Positions 1 through 12,701 of a stretch of 64,000 nt of DNA are shown piece after piece (position 1 is the stretch's first letter; the number at the start of each line of letters is the position of its first letter). The DNA is from Phallusia mammillata. Lineage: Eukaryota > Chordata > Ascidiacea > Phlebobranchia > Ascidiidae. The notes under the pieces were generated by a model. It made no database searches and was not told where the DNA came from. It was given only the letters and a program-made list of their open reading frames with translations. Where the stretch lies: NCBI GenBank assembly GCA_003260075.1, contig QLIY01000081.1:125256-189255 (forward strand), given 5' to 3'. The position numbers were made by a program, and so were the translations under genes.

Positions 1-107
1 TGAGGCTGTAATGGGTTTGTGATTAAGAAGCAGTCAACAAACCAAGCTACACGACCAGTCAGCCATCATGGCAGTAAGGTTGTACAAATAAAACGTAACA
101 AGCTTAC

Positions 108-3100
108 TCTTTATCTTTCTTATAGCTCTTGATTTCAGCTTGCGTCATGTTCCACTCAAAATAACCAAGCAAGTATTTCCAAACTTCTTTCCGAAGCACT
201 GGTTCAATGCCCTAGAAATTATACAGCACATAAATTTAATTCAACAACACAACAATTGAGATTGAAAGACTTAGAAAAAGTTTTTGTTGAACTAATCAAG
301 GTTTTTCTAGACATTCAGGTTGTCTAAAGCAGGGCCTCTCAAACTCTAGGAGGCGAGTCGCGACCCGAATTGGGGTCATGAAATATAATTTTGGGGTCGC
401 GAAACTTCATGTGTTATGATGTCATTCTCACAATAAATAGTATATGTGCATAAATTTATTGTTTAAACATCATTCACGTGTATAGGTTATACCCATCAGG
501 GGGTCACATAGAAATTTCTTTTCCAAAATGGGGTTGCAGAGCAAGAAAGTTTGAGCAGCCCTGGTCCAAAGTGCATTGGCAAATTTGTTTCTCACCCCTC
601 TGAATATAATCTCTTTTATCCCATCCGGATCTATGATCCTCCCCTCCTCATCTTTGTGATTGTTCCACGTCTCAACATCGAGAGGTTGACCTCGCAATGG
701 ATCACATCGGGGACCAAGTTGAGCCTGAATATGTTTAAATAAAGATTAAAGAAAATACTTAAAATCAACATAAAAACCGGATAGATTAGAAATACAATCA
801 TTGGCAAGGACATAAGTTAAAGTATTGTGGTACAAAAAACAGCAAGGAATTTTACATTAAAATTAAAAAAAAACAGTCAGAAGGGTTTTAATTGGTAAAT
901 GCACTTCATTGCAAATATTTCAACAACCACTGGTTCTGAACAGGAATGGATCAGGAGAGCAAACCTTTAAAGCCCAGCACTGAACAGATTTTATACACTA
1001 AAGAATTTATATACGATTCTATATGGAAGGTTATTAATTAACCTTGCATATAGATACCACATGTTGCAATATTTCATGATATAAACTGCAACTTGTACAC
1101 AATATGAAACACAACATTTTCCTTACACATGTGATGAGTTCAAAACCGCCTGATGAGTCATCTTGTTTTATTTGGATCCGACCGGCACCGACAGCTTCGG
1201 TTGCGTCTTCGTTCATCACACTTGCTCGTTCATGCATTGGCCGAGATTGTGGCATTGTTTCCGCCGGGTTCAGCATATCTTGCAGAAAGTTTGTGACCTT
1301 CGAGAAGCCACTGAACGCTGTTGTCACTGGATCCTGAAAAACAAAACCAAGCCTATTGTTAACAAGGCGACTGAGTTTTTCACTTTGAAACTTCCTACAC
1401 TCATGATTTAATGACCCTAATTCGTTGAAGTCCTTTGCTTTACTTGCAAGGAGGTTTCATAAATAAGAAAAGATTTACTACAAGCTTATTGTATGTAATA
1501 ATGTAATACTATAATAAGGTTAGGCATTTGAGCTTTTGCAAAACAGGTTTTCAATCAGCTAACCTTCCAACAACTTACTAACTTACTTTATTAAACAAGT
1601 CATTTCCTTATTAGACCTCAACAAAATAATAATAGTGTGATTATAAACTACGTAAAATGGACCAAAGATAAAGAAAAACTCAGCAGCAAATATATATTCA
1701 AATTTAAAACCTATTACCCAGTTTTAATCTGTCGTCTTTAATTTTACATTGAAAAAAGTGGCAATACTGTGTGTAGCATGTTTAAAGACATAATCATTGA
1801 CTGTCATGGGCACTGGCACGTAGCCCCCCTTGGAATTTCAAAGTACCACAACGTTAAAAAAATTTCTCGAAAACGTGATGACTGAAAAACGATAATGGCC
1901 TAGAAGGGAAGTTAGAATAGTCAAAGCAAATGTCTAAACAAGCGACTTTAACGATATGTGCATTGTTTACGTTTTAGTGTTGTTTCCATAGCCTCTGCCG
2001 TTTTTATGTTTTTTAAACGGACAAAATGGTTCATAGTTGCGTGGATGTACAGGGATTTTTCATCGTTGCTGCAAATTTACTGCATACATTTTATGCCATG
2101 TCTACATAATTACTTGAAATAGTAATCTATCCCTACAAGTGTGTTTTTGTGAAAATTTGACCCCCCCCTGGAAAAATTTCTGCCGGCGCCCATGTGGACT
2201 GTGGATTTATTTATAAAATTGCATCATATTTTTAGGATTACATCAAACAGTATACACAATGGGTGTGATATGGTTGAATGAACACATAGCAACACAGCAT
2301 AATACCTCATACTACAGTTACAGTTTCGGCAAAGACAATGATATGCTACTTCCTTATTTACAGTACCCACAGCTACAGAGAACCACACAGTTTATACCAA
2401 GGAATGCAATTAAACCCATGTAAATAAATAATACAGAAAAAAGGACATTGAAGTGTAAATGCCATGTTAAGTAATAAATGGTTTAAGAAAAAAGTAATAA
2501 TAATGGAAATACCTTGTCGGATATAACATCTTGCAATGTTATTTTATTTGCAAACCCAAAGTTTTTGAGACAACTTTCAACTTTACCATGCATTTAAAGT
2601 GTTTTCACATTTGCTTGTGTTATGTAATGATTTAATTACTCTATAAAAATCACGCACATGATGAAAAAAGTCACATATTCTACTATAACTTTGCACAACT
2701 AACACAGCATGTTTACATGAACGTTGGTTGTTTACAACAGTCAGCAACAAAAATATGATAATCTGTTTTTTGTTTTACCTGAATAAGCTTCTTAGCAAAG
2801 GCCCCGGGGTGGTGAGGTTGCCCTGATGTGTCCGCTCCAAACAGATTCAGTTCATCGAAAGATTGAGCAAGTGCATTAGGGTTGTCTTGTAAGATTTCAA
2901 TAGTTCGTGGGTATTTGGTCGACCTAAAAATATTTACTTTTACAAAAGACTAAAAAGATAAAAAGGTAGAGTAACAGTTTGACAGTTTTAATGCAAACGA
3001 AATTAAACCAGCTATTCTAAGATTGATTATTCTAAACAGCATCAGATCCTCTAAAGACAGCATGGGCTTTTTATTCATCTTTTACTGTGTTTTATCCCGT

Positions 3101-4879
3101 GGTTTTATCGGAACTAAAAATGCCAGTTAGGCGAAATATATGTATTCTATACATATTCATTGGCTAACTCTGATACCAGCTATACTAGACAATAAAGTCC
3201 ATGTCTTGTCATCAACTGCACCAATGAGTGCTAATAGGCCAATACAGTGTACACTGTCTGCAGTGAAACTTTACCAGTTTACAAACAAAACCACATAGAC
3301 TTAGTAAAGGAAAATAACACAGCACACATTTCTTCAAGTACTACCTAAAGTCCTATGTTTTTGAGTATGTTTAGGCCTATAACTCACGGGGCAGTTGGAA
3401 TGTATGTCTCGACTATTTTCAGAAATTTCTTGCATCCTTTATGATGGAAGTGAAGAGTAGGCAAAGTTCCTCCATCCCGCATCTCTAGCACGATGTAAGG
3501 CCAACCTACACCTTTGTTGGATCTGATGGAAGATAAACAACCTTAGGATCTACACAAACATGGTGGACATATTGGGAATGAGGCTTAAAGCCAAAATAGC
3601 ATACAAATGTTTTATAACACACTGAAACACACTTATGTGTCTGTGACGTGGCTAAAAGGCAATAAGTCTACAATTTTCTACAAATGATTGTTAAGCAATC
3701 AGTGTGTTTTACTGGAAAACAAATCAATGTACTCTATAACAAATTATTTTAAATGCTCTTTAAATATGTGCAAACAATTATTATTTCAGTTGAAAAAAAA
3801 GGTAATGCTGATCGTCTGCCACTCTGCTTTATTAATTTTAATTACTCTTTAAATATTTTGAATCAATCGTGCCGAACCTTTTAATGTAGCGTATTTCTTG
3901 CAGTTGGACTGAAAAAGCATAGTTAGGGACAGTGGTTTCAGGGGACGACTGCAAGGAGGGAACAGCGTCCATCGCAAGTTCAAATGATTCGTGGTCCACT
4001 GAATTGGATTTTGAATGACCGCTGTCGTTAACAACTGTCCACTCAGGATCTGATGATTCCTTGCCCTCATTGGATGGTGGACATCTCATTTCTGATGAAA
4101 TTTCCTGCCCAGTTGAGCTGTAATAACACAATTACATAGCCACTTTAAACATGGCATAAAAGGTGACCTGGATGTCTATTTGGCCACCATGGCCAAAGTT
4201 CAAAATCGGATACATCACTTTGTTAACAAAACCACTTTGTTGCTTGGTATATATATAGAATTTATAAAGGCAAGGTTACTTTATTTGTTATGTTAAACTC
4301 CTCATAAAGTGACTGTACAAAAGTTTGAAACAACTTCTTGGGTGATTCATTTGTTGTTTGTTTTCCTCTTGCTACACAAATATGAAAAAAATGAATTTGG
4401 CGACACACAAAGCAAAACAAAACTCTAATTGCAAACCACTCAATCTCCCTGTCATTTGACATAGCCATATAACTATAACAAATAAGATAGTGACAAATCT
4501 TCTTACAGCAAAGCCATTTTTTTGTAACTTATTTACCATTTTAAATACATAGGTTTGCTGTTTAGCAAACAAGATCTTACCAATCTTGGACTTCTGTTCC
4601 TACAACAGCACTCGAGGATCCACTTAAAACTTGAGTGTCATGCTCATTATCAATTTCATCTGCAGGTAAGTTTGCTTCGTTTGGTTTCCACTCTAATAAG
4701 CGCTTGTGGCCCTATGACATCACAAACAACAGCATTAAATATGCGAGGCTCAAAACAAAATAACTGATTTCAACAAAAGAAGAAATAATCCTGGAAAGAA
4801 ACAGCTGGAACCAAAAATTTCAAAATTGTTTTAACATTGATGATATAATCAAAGTATCACCTCCTCCACAATGCTTAAA

Positions 4880-4913
<34 letters not shown>

Positions 4914-5432
4914 ATTGATGATATATATAATCAAAGTATCACCTCCTCCACAATGCTTAAAGTGCCACCTATTATTTTGTCATCATCATTTCCAGGATTG
5001 TAAAAATGAACAAACACTCCGTCCTTCTTGAAGGCAACCTGCATTCATAACAATGTAAACTTTACCAGATATGTAATAAAATACATATTTTAACTTCATG
5101 AAATAAGCTATTGCTGCCAGGCATAATGTATGACCAAGTATTGGGGGGGGGGATTTTAACATTTAAATCAAAATATATCACAATACAATAATAGTTTAAT
5201 AGGTGGAATGCTACAGGATTTAAAATCATAATTAATCATGTTCATTTGTTTTGTTTACAGCATCCACAAATAAATTTGTCAGTGTACATTAATATAAGTT
5301 ATCAAAGCATTCAAAACAAAAGAAGATCAGTTTGAATGACTTATTGTTTATTAAACTTACAATTCGATCTTCTTGATTTCCCTGGGCATTTTCTACAAGC
5401 TGCCTATCCCATAAATACACTGATGCCTCCAT
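108..5432 (-). CDS. TBC1D15: TBC1D15/17-like Rab GTPase-activating protein (5' nine exons, partial)
   Basis: Exons in transcript order: 5432-5361, 5038-4943, 4711-4581, 4117-3878, 3522-3388, 2923-2779, 1333-1127, 724-596, 211-108. All have GT/AG borders and phases that keep one frame (about 419 codons); the gene continues past the left edge. The start MEASVYLWDRQ is in exon 1. Recognised by collinear similarity to vertebrate TBC1D15/TBC1D17: an N-terminal Rab-binding region (VGWPYIVLEMRDGGTLPTLH in exon 5), FSGFSKVTNFLQD in exon 7, GFELIT just before the donor, and ETW..DEEGRI..GIKEIIFRG leading into the TBC domain (GIEPVLRKEVWKYLLGYFEW in exon 9). The catalytic arginine and glutamine fingers lie beyond the edge. 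The family acts as a GAP for Rab7 and related Rabs at late endosomes and mitochondria. A partial false copy of exon 2 sits at 4859-4880 beside a poly-G tract. TBC1D17 is the alternative name; the split is vertebrate-specific. Confidence 0.93.
322..571. mobile_element. hAT-like non-autonomous element (MITE) with 8-bp target duplication
   Basis: The element at 330-563 has inverted ends CAGGGCCTCTCAAACT and AGTTTGAGCAGCCCTG. It is flanked by gtctaaag (322-329) and gtccaaag (564-571), an 8-bp duplication with one mismatch. It lies in the last visible TBC1D15 intron, 25 bp from an exon. There is no internal coding. CAG-start ends plus 8-bp duplications are typical of hAT elements. Confidence 0.8.
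1797..2202. mobile_element. hAT-like MITE, about 390 bp
   Basis: The element at 1805-2194 begins CATGGGCACTGGCA and ends TGCCGGCGCCCATG, which are inverted copies with two mismatches. Flanks ttgactgt (1797-1804) and tggactgt (2195-2202) match at 7 of 8 bases. It lies in a TBC1D15 intron and has no coding capacity. Its short C run at 2161-2168 is part of the element, not one of the assembly joins. Confidence 0.65.
4835..4965. repeat. Duplicated segment around a 33-base poly-G tract (assembly join)
   Basis: Left copy about 4835-4880 and right copy about 4914-4965 flank G at 4880-4912. Both contain the 3' end of TBC1D15 exon 2; only the right copy belongs to an intact exon. Confidence 0.8.
5143..5152. 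other. Poly-G tract without a visible flanking duplication
   Basis: Ten G in TBC1D15 intron 1. I found no repeat of the flanks, so it is either a gap mark without overlap or a real G run. Confidence 0.5.
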
Positions 5433-6111
5433 ATTGATTTGGCAACAATAAGAGTAACAAACAAAAACAGATTTCTACAACTGTCTCTTCTACAATGACC
5501 AGTTTCCTAATGTTTTGCCAATGTGAAATTCTGTGATTACATTAAAGCATTTAATCTACTCATCAATTTCGAATCCATATTCCGTAATAAACACAAAAAC
5601 ATTAACACTTGGCTGAGTTTTTTAGTTTTTAATTTCTGAGCAACTGCAAACTGAATTTTGTACAAAAAAATTGCATGTAATCTTCAAACTTTTGAATGCA
5701 ATCATATACTGTAACAGTCAACGCAAATAGGTCACAAAATCTGCAACAATTTGACGTAACAAAGAGATGACATTATTTGCATCATCACACCACACAATCT
5801 TTTCATGACTCGTCGTCACGCAATTCTGACGTCACAATGTTTTGATCACATGATTCACATTCGATATTATGAAGACACAGATTTAAGTGATTAACAATTT
5901 CTGTGAAATATATCCAAAGCCATAACGTATGCTCCATAAAAGATATATTTCAGCTTTAATTTTGCATTGAATTAATTTGATAATTTGAGGACATAGAAAA
6001 AAAACAGTCATAGAAATATTATTATCACGTGACTGAACAGCTGATCCCGAAGTTGTTTGGACTTATGTGACGCAACTATGGTGGAACAATGCAATTCAAA
6101 CAAACAACAAA
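5433..6111. promoter_or_regulatory. Divergent intergenic promoter with CRE and E-box/CLEAR-like sites
   Basis: The 0.7 kb between the TBC1D15 start (minus) and the first candidate exon of the plus-strand MYND gene. A full CRE palindrome TGACGTCA lies at 5827-5834 and an E-box CACGTG at 6026-6031, inside TCACGTGAC, which matches the TFEB/MITF CLEAR consensus at 9 of 10 positions. No TATA box is obvious. Binding is inferred from motif identity only. Confidence 0.5.
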
Positions 6112-9100
6112 ATGCCAAACAAAACATCAAAAATTGCAATAATTGCTGCTGGAAAAAATGTGTTAGCTGCTGTTTTTTCGGAAGAAGACTTGTTCAAGCG
6201 CATCAGGTGCTTCATGGAAAAGAAGAAACATGGTAATCTGATGAAAATTAACGAACTTATACTTCAAGATTCGGTTTAATATGTCATTTTATCTGTTAAA
6301 ATTAATTTTAAATAGAAAGGCAATTTTAATTTGGACAAATTGATTAAAAATATATTAAAAAGACGTGTATGTAAACACATAAGAGTGATGCTGTTGGTAT
6401 GCATTTGTGTTTTTTACCGGTACATCATTTACCGCCATATTGTTCAGGTGGGGGGCATGGTGCTGCGTAACGACACATCATCTCGCAAATCTCACGTCAG
6501 TGTTTGCGTCAAATTCAACGAGTGGTCTTCGTTTCCACAACTCGACACTTTTGACTCACAGCGCTTGATAGCAGCTCTCACTGCAAAGGTGCGTTACATA
6601 TTTATGTCCACAGTCTTCCTCGTATATTTTTTATCTGTGTGTTCAGCACTTTCCTGCGCACAGGAAAATCTATGTTGCGCATAAACTGGTATGTGGCCAC
6701 AGCGTGCACGTCTAATGTGGCTCACAATGGTCATCAGTGTACCCAGGGAGCTTAAACAATTGTGTGTATGTCCAGACACATAAAAACCTATGCTGCGCAT
6801 AAACTGGTGTGTCGCCACCGCGTGCACATCTGATATTGGTCACATTGGTCCTCAGTGTGATCAGGGAGCTTGTGTGTATGTCCAGAGACACGAAAATCTG
6901 TGCTGCGCATAAACTGGTGTGCGGTCACCGCGTGCACATCTGATATTGGTCACAGTGGTCCTCAGTGTGCTCAGGGAGCTTGTGTGTATGACCGAATTCA
7001 TGAAAATCTATGCTGTGCATACACTAGCGCGTGTCTACAGAGTGCACGTCTAATGTTGCTCACAGTGGTCCTCAGATTGTTAAGGGAGCGTGTGTGTATG
7101 CCCAGAAGATACGAAATACTCCTGACATAGCGAATTCTTTTGAACACCTGTTTTAATTTATCCTTATATTCATCTATGCAGAATGAGTTGGGGCAGCCTT
7201 ATCTATGGACGTCTGATATGAAGAGTGGTTCGGAACCTCAAGAAATGCCGGCGGTTGGTGAGTGTTACTATAATAATCACAGTGTACCAGCTAATAAAAC
7301 GCAAATAAATGCTGACGGTTAGGGCTGTTACGGCATTGATACCTGTTTAGGGCTAAAATTCTATGACAGGATTCGGCAACGCCAACCGATTAGCGTGTTT
7401 ATATTGAAGCAACAATTACCTGTTACACTGCTTGTTTATAGTTTTTATCGTGCCATTGTCTTAAAATTTAGCAATACACGCACAAAACACTCTGCTTTCT
7501 CTTTATTATTGATATCTGGTGGCACGAACCAATATTATTTAGAAAAACGTTTGCACGCGAGGTCATTAACACATGGAAACAACAAGTAAATTGGCACGCG
7601 TCGCCCAAAAGGTTGCCGACCCCTGGTCTATTACATGGATTAATGTTTGATACCATATGGTGTTTAGTACCACATCCAAAGCATGTTAGAGTTCTATTGG
7701 TTCAACTAAAATTAGACAGTTCTGGGCAAAAATAATACAATTTCAACCATAGATTCTTAGCATCATCAGTTCTTGATTGAAATAGATTCTATTTGAATAA
7801 GGACCTGAAATGATGATAAGTCAAAGAATATATTCCTTTCAAAAAGAACTCGAAGTGTTTAAACTGCGCGGAAACTTGATTTTTGCAAGATTGAGATAAT
7901 TTGCATATTGCTTCATTTTATCTTATGCAGCGCTCCAACAAGCCGAGGCGATCTTCAACCTGAGCCAACTGATGTTCGCTTTGTACCACGGCTCAATATC
8001 GGCGTGTACATTCCGTGATCTGCAACTCAGCCAACCTCCTCGCGATATAAGGAAACACGGATTCATTAAACTAGGTAGGAACACGCCAATTTTACTCCGT
8101 GTCCACTTTTCCGACTGTCGAGAGTGATGTAGTCTTCCAAGAATATGAGATTTTTTACTTCAGATTTTTATCCAAAGTCAGTGTTTAAGGCGAACTTTAG
8201 TCTCATCATCCAAATTTGCAAATAATCGTCACATTTTACTTGGCAATGAATATATCGGGTATACTGTGAGATAGAACAAAAGCCGTTGTCTATTGCGTTT
8301 CACACCACTACAGTAATCCGTGAATAAAGCTGCGCCCATTTTGTGCAAAGTTTTCCTGTTAGTTTTTTTTTCGTAAAATGCAGACTGGGGAAAATTTCCA
8401 AAAAAGAGTTGTTAGGCTGTAATAAATGGTAAACTTGATTTTCCCCAACTAGATCCAAAAGAAACTGAGTTACAGTAACTTACTGTGCGTGTCTAACACT
8501 GAGCCTTTACTTGCGTTCCAGGTAACAACAGTCAGTATTCGGGCACCACTTTTCGTCAGGCACTCCATGTCCTATGTTGGGAGATTGCGGAGAACGGTGG
8601 TTTACCTGTTATATTCTCCATGATGAGGGTACAGTTTGATTACAACCACCATCCAAACATTAGCTCCCCCACTTCATTTTAAATATTTTCACTATTTTTA
8701 GCATCCAAAGCTTCCGATCATCCGACAAAAGTGCCTCGACGCTCTCACAAACGTTTTATGCGTGGACGCCATTGAAAAGGTGTAACACATCATAATAAAG
8801 TGAACAGTTTGTGCCTTCACTGACCCTAAGTTTTGGCCCTTTTGTCTTGCAATAACCCACAGACGTATTTTGCATTGCTGCGCCACAAAGTGTATATAGC
8901 TGCATCGCTCAAACTGAAATAGATATTTTATAAACTAACTATAAACTACAACAGAACACACAGGTGTTATGGATGCAATGCTAAACAATGAGAAACCATA
9001 CAACTTTAGTTTTGCGATCAGGGGGGGGGGCAGAATACACAGGTGTTATGTATGCAATGCTAAACAATGAGAAACCATACAACTTTAGTTTTGCGATCAA

Positions 9101-11863
9101 AAATATTTTGAGATGCCGAATCCAAAAACTGTGTATTTCTAACATCAGCGTCTTGTTTTTGCTTGACCAACAATGATCCTGACTGCATTTTGCGTTTGTA
9201 ACGTTGTCAAACTAACTTTTTTTTACCATCAAATGCTTGTTGCCAGATCATCTTGACCCGTCAACCGTGGTTTCTGCGCATGCTGGTTGCCATGGTAGCG
9301 AGTGGCGACCTCCAGTGTGACATGGTACCAGCTGTGAGCGTCCTGGACAGATTGGTTGTGGTCGTGCTCGCAGAGAGGTGGGTAACCTGTCTTGAAACTA
9401 CCTCAAGGTGACGTAAGCATCAAATAGCCGTGTAGTAGTTTAGAGCGCTTGACTCAAATACAGACATGAAACTGATTGGAATTGGCACTGGAAATGGCCC
9501 TGGTATTAGATCATAGCGTTTATTAGCAAGAAACCTGTGATGGCCGGTTTGCTAGAGCGCTAACCATCTGTGATCAGCGCTTTTAGTTACGCAAGAAACT
9601 AGTTTTGATGACCTTGTTTTGCAAGTAAAGGTGTAAAGTACACCAGGTCAGGGGTAGACAAAATCGTTTATTAATTTGACATCCTAATTTTTTTTACTTT
9701 GTCGCAGAATGCAAGATGTCTACAAGCAATTAATCAGGTTAAAGTTCATCCAAGTTTGTCTTGCGCGCCTCCAGTGTCCATCTTTGTCGCGTCCGAGCCT
9801 TCATCTTCACTTTATCAAGTTTCAAACAATCGCGATGCAGGTGAGAGGTTGCATTGTGACGTTTTAATAGATTAGAAAACCTGCCAGAAAAATTAAATAA
9901 GTACAAAAGATAGTAGAAAAACTGAACTAATTTGATGGCAAATAGTTGTAAAGCAGTAGAAAAAACGAGACCGAAAGGGAGATTTTTACGTTGCAGGCAG
10001 TGGCACTGTTGTGTGCCGAACAGCAGTCTTCTACGTGGCCGGAAGAGGTACAGGACTCTGTGTTTCAGTATTGTTTTCACTCCGTGTTGCTGTGGGACAC
10101 CGACAAACCGCCCAGCGACCCGGTGTGGCACCAGTCTGAGAGTTTCTACCGAAGCATGAGTTTCAGCAGCAGCACTTTGCTCTTTTCGTTCGTCGTTCTC
10201 GTTCACTCTGTGCTGAAATGGTGAGCGAAGCACGTTTGAATTGTAGTTTGTGGAGCTTTTTTGAGCCTGCAATCAGCAATGGGTTACATCCATAGTCAAA
10301 AAACAATATTGGACAAAACGTAAAACGACATGAATTAATAACGATTGGTCAACGTTTAATAAACTAGGCAGGTTGTTTTAAACAATCATGCCCCCGAGAG
10401 ACATAATAGATGATTCTGGTTCACTTGTCAAGATCCAATACATCGACAAAAAAGGACTGAAGCGTTATAATAGCCATTTATTCTCAGGCCAAAGAAGCGC
10501 GAGTTTTTGAAGCGGGAAGCACTGGCGTTCAAATACCAACTGTCAAAAATACTGACACTCCACTCATACGACGCAGCGTAAGTCTTATTCTCATCCTACA
10601 TAATATTGAATAATTCTGGTTATCCATGGGAAACTTGATCATCCTTACAACGGCTTGCCTATTTGCAGGAGCAGTTGCGACTCCAACACTCCGGTCATAA
10701 TGAACGCGGTCGAGTGGTTATGGCTGACCTTGTACAACTCTGACGATTGTGATACGTTTGGTAAGATTGTGGTTAGTGATAGTCACTATAAAGGTGCTAC
10801 CAATGGTCTTACAAACATTAGACACAAAGTTTTAACTAAACGTGGCATTTACGATACTTATATAATACACTCTTTTGTTTTAATCAGACTTTTTTATACC
10901 TTGTCTTCTGTCTAATAAAGAACGATTGCATATAGTTTCAAATTTTGTTTGCTGCTTGGCGTGTTTTTTTTTATTGTTTCCCACTGACATCGGGTATAAA
11001 ACACTTTGAGTATCGATTTTGCAAAATCTGCTATAGTAAGACATTTAAAACATACAGGTTTATGATAAACCGTTTATCACAAAACCATTCGCTCGCAGAC
11101 ACGACGAAGCTGTGCCCTTCCATTCTCGATCCCCTACCGGAACTGTGCGAGAAAGTGTTACGGTATTGTTCCAACGAGGGATGCAGGCGACGGGAAAACG
11201 TGGTGAGTGGTTATTGCTATTTCATATCTATGGCAATATATTTCTTTGACATTGATTACCCAAGCAAAAAACGCTATACAGAGTCCTAATTTTACCGACT
11301 TGCAGCTTTACAGCTCCTTAGCTATAAAGAGGCCCAAAATGGATCCGATTTTACTGGCGGAAAGCATAAACCCGAACCCGACCAAAAAGCCCGATTACAT
11401 GTCGTCATGTATTTAAAGTTAAAGTTGAACAACTTATTTTGAGTTGGTTATATTTTGGTTCAGTAGCGTTGTTTTCGCAAAAAAAATCATGTCACTATTT
11501 TTTTGGGGGGGGGGTCCGAACCCTACCAAAAAGCCTGACTTACATGTCGTCATGTATTTAAAGTTGAACAACTAATTTTGACTTGGTTATATTTCGGTTC
11601 AGTAGCGTTGTTTTCGCAAAAAAAATCATGTCACTATTTTTTTGATCTCAACTATAGCTTAAAAAAATCTAAATAACGATTTTTTTTTTCAGGCAAACCA
11701 ATGGATAATCTGCCCAGGTTGCAATATCACATGTTACTGCAGTGAGCAGTGTTTGAAATTTCACGGCGTGAATGGCCATGATCCTCGGCGGTGTAGCTTC
11801 CTATCCATGAGTGATCTTGAACAGCAGCCACTAGAAGCGGCAGAGAGCAACCGGTCAGCTTGA
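6112..11863 (+). CDS. Unrecognised helical-repeat-like protein with C-terminal MYND zinc finger
   Basis: Well-supported exons: 6448-6588, 7182-7257, 7931-8074, 8522-8628, 8702-8779, 9247-9377, 9708-9737, 9997-10221, 10488-10577, 10669-10760, 11099-11202, 11693-11863. All have GT/AG borders and phases that agree from one to the next. A first exon starting at ATG 6112 (MPNKTSKIAIIAAGKNVLAA) is tentative: its best donor (at 6231) does not match the phase of the 6448 acceptor. The body is rich in leucine and aliphatic residues with short helices (for example ALTNVLCVDAIEKIILTR across exons 5-6), which suggests an ARM/HEAT-like solenoid. The last two exons carry a Cys/His array: YCSNEGC, then CPGC, CYCSEQC, FHGVNGHDPRRC. 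This fits a MYND finger (C-x4-C..C-x2-C..C-x3-C..H-x3-H-x3-C), a protein-interaction module. Stop at 11861-11863. I do not recognise the orthologue and assign no function. Confidence 0.7.
6665..7100. repeat. Minisatellite, about four units of 110-119 bp
   Basis: Units begin near 6665, 6784, 6893 and 7003 with AAAATCTATGTTGCGCATAA or close variants. Each continues through gcgtgcac, ggtcctcagtgtg and gggagcttgtgtgtatg. Units 2 and 3 are most alike and the outer ones more diverged. It lies in an intron of the MYND-finger gene, and short ORFs through it are by-products. Confidence 0.9.
7359..7633. mobile_element. hAT-like MITE, about 260 bp
   Basis: The element at 7367-7625 has ends CAGGATTCGGCAAC and GGTTGCCGACCCCTG, approximate inverted copies of a common hAT terminus. 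Flanking 8-mers ttctatga and gtctatta match at 6 of 8. It lies in an intron of the MYND-finger gene. Confidence 0.6.
8951..9099. repeat. Duplicated segment around poly-G (assembly join)
   Basis: Copies 8951-9020 and 9031-9099 flank G at 9021-9030. They differ by single bases (for example ggatgcaat against tatgcaat), as two alleles would. Confidence 0.85.
11371..11643. repeat. Duplicated segment around poly-G (assembly join)
   Basis: Copies 11371-11504 and 11515-11643 flank G at 11505-11514, with SNPs and a 6-base indel. It lies in the last intron of the MYND-finger gene, upstream of the intact terminal exon. Confidence 0.85.
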
Positions 11864-12042
11864 ATGGGTGTCAATGAAAGCTTGGTGTTGCTCTACCGTT
11901 CACAACTACAGCTACCGTCGCAAGTTTAAAATGCAACGCAAAAAAATCACCAATTTCAAGACTTCTAAACCGAACAAATGTTTAATCAAATTTTAAAGTA
12001 AAGAAAACAAAAGCAAAGATTTTTTAACACTAAACATTTTTG

Positions 12043-12614
12043 AAAAAAATCGCCCAATAACGTTTTAAGTTACCAAAACCGGCACCGACAAAAAGTAGGG
12101 TAACTTTTTACTTTAAATCTTTCTATTAAAGTTTTATTGACTGCAAAACACAAATCGAAGCCGACTTTTTCCGACAATTTGTTCTTAACATCTCTCTTTT
12201 CATTGTTTTTGGCGTTCCGTGCAATGTGTTGTCAAATATTAATTGCAATAAGTTTTTGTAAAATGCCTTGCTGTTGAATATAACCACAGCAGAAATAATG
12301 TAAATTCGTTTTTGTGCTGTTTCTGGGGGGGGGGAAAAATCGCCTAATAACGTTTTAAGTTACTAAAACCGGCACCGACAAAAAGTAGGGTAACTTTTAA
12401 CTTTAAATTTTTCTATTAAAGTTTTTTTGGCTGCAAAACACGAATCGAAGTCGACTTTTTTTGACAATTTGTTCCTAACATCTCTATTTTATTGTTTTTG
12501 GCGTTTCGTGCAATGTGTTGTCAAATATTGGTTGCAATAGTTTTTCTGTGAAATGCCTTGCTGTTTTTATAACCACAGCAGAAATAATGTAAATGCGTTT
12601 TTGTGCTGTTTCTT
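12043..12614. repeat. Duplicated segment around poly-G (assembly join)
   Basis: Copies 12043-12324 and 12335-12614 flank G at 12325-12334. They are about 95% alike with scattered SNPs and small indels. Confidence 0.85.
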
Positions 12615-12701
12615 GTACATGTTTTCACTGTGCTTTCTCTTTACTGTCTTTTTGCTACAAACTTTGAAAATAAGTAACAACCTTTTTTTTGTTTTTCTAT
12701 T

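Noticed and set aside
6331-6684. 117-codon ORF as a separate gene
   Set aside because: Its end runs into the minisatellite; only 6448-6588 behaves as an exon, in phase with the next one.
9739-10272. 177-codon ORF on the minus strand
   Set aside because: It is antisense to a supported exon of the MYND-finger gene (9997-10221).
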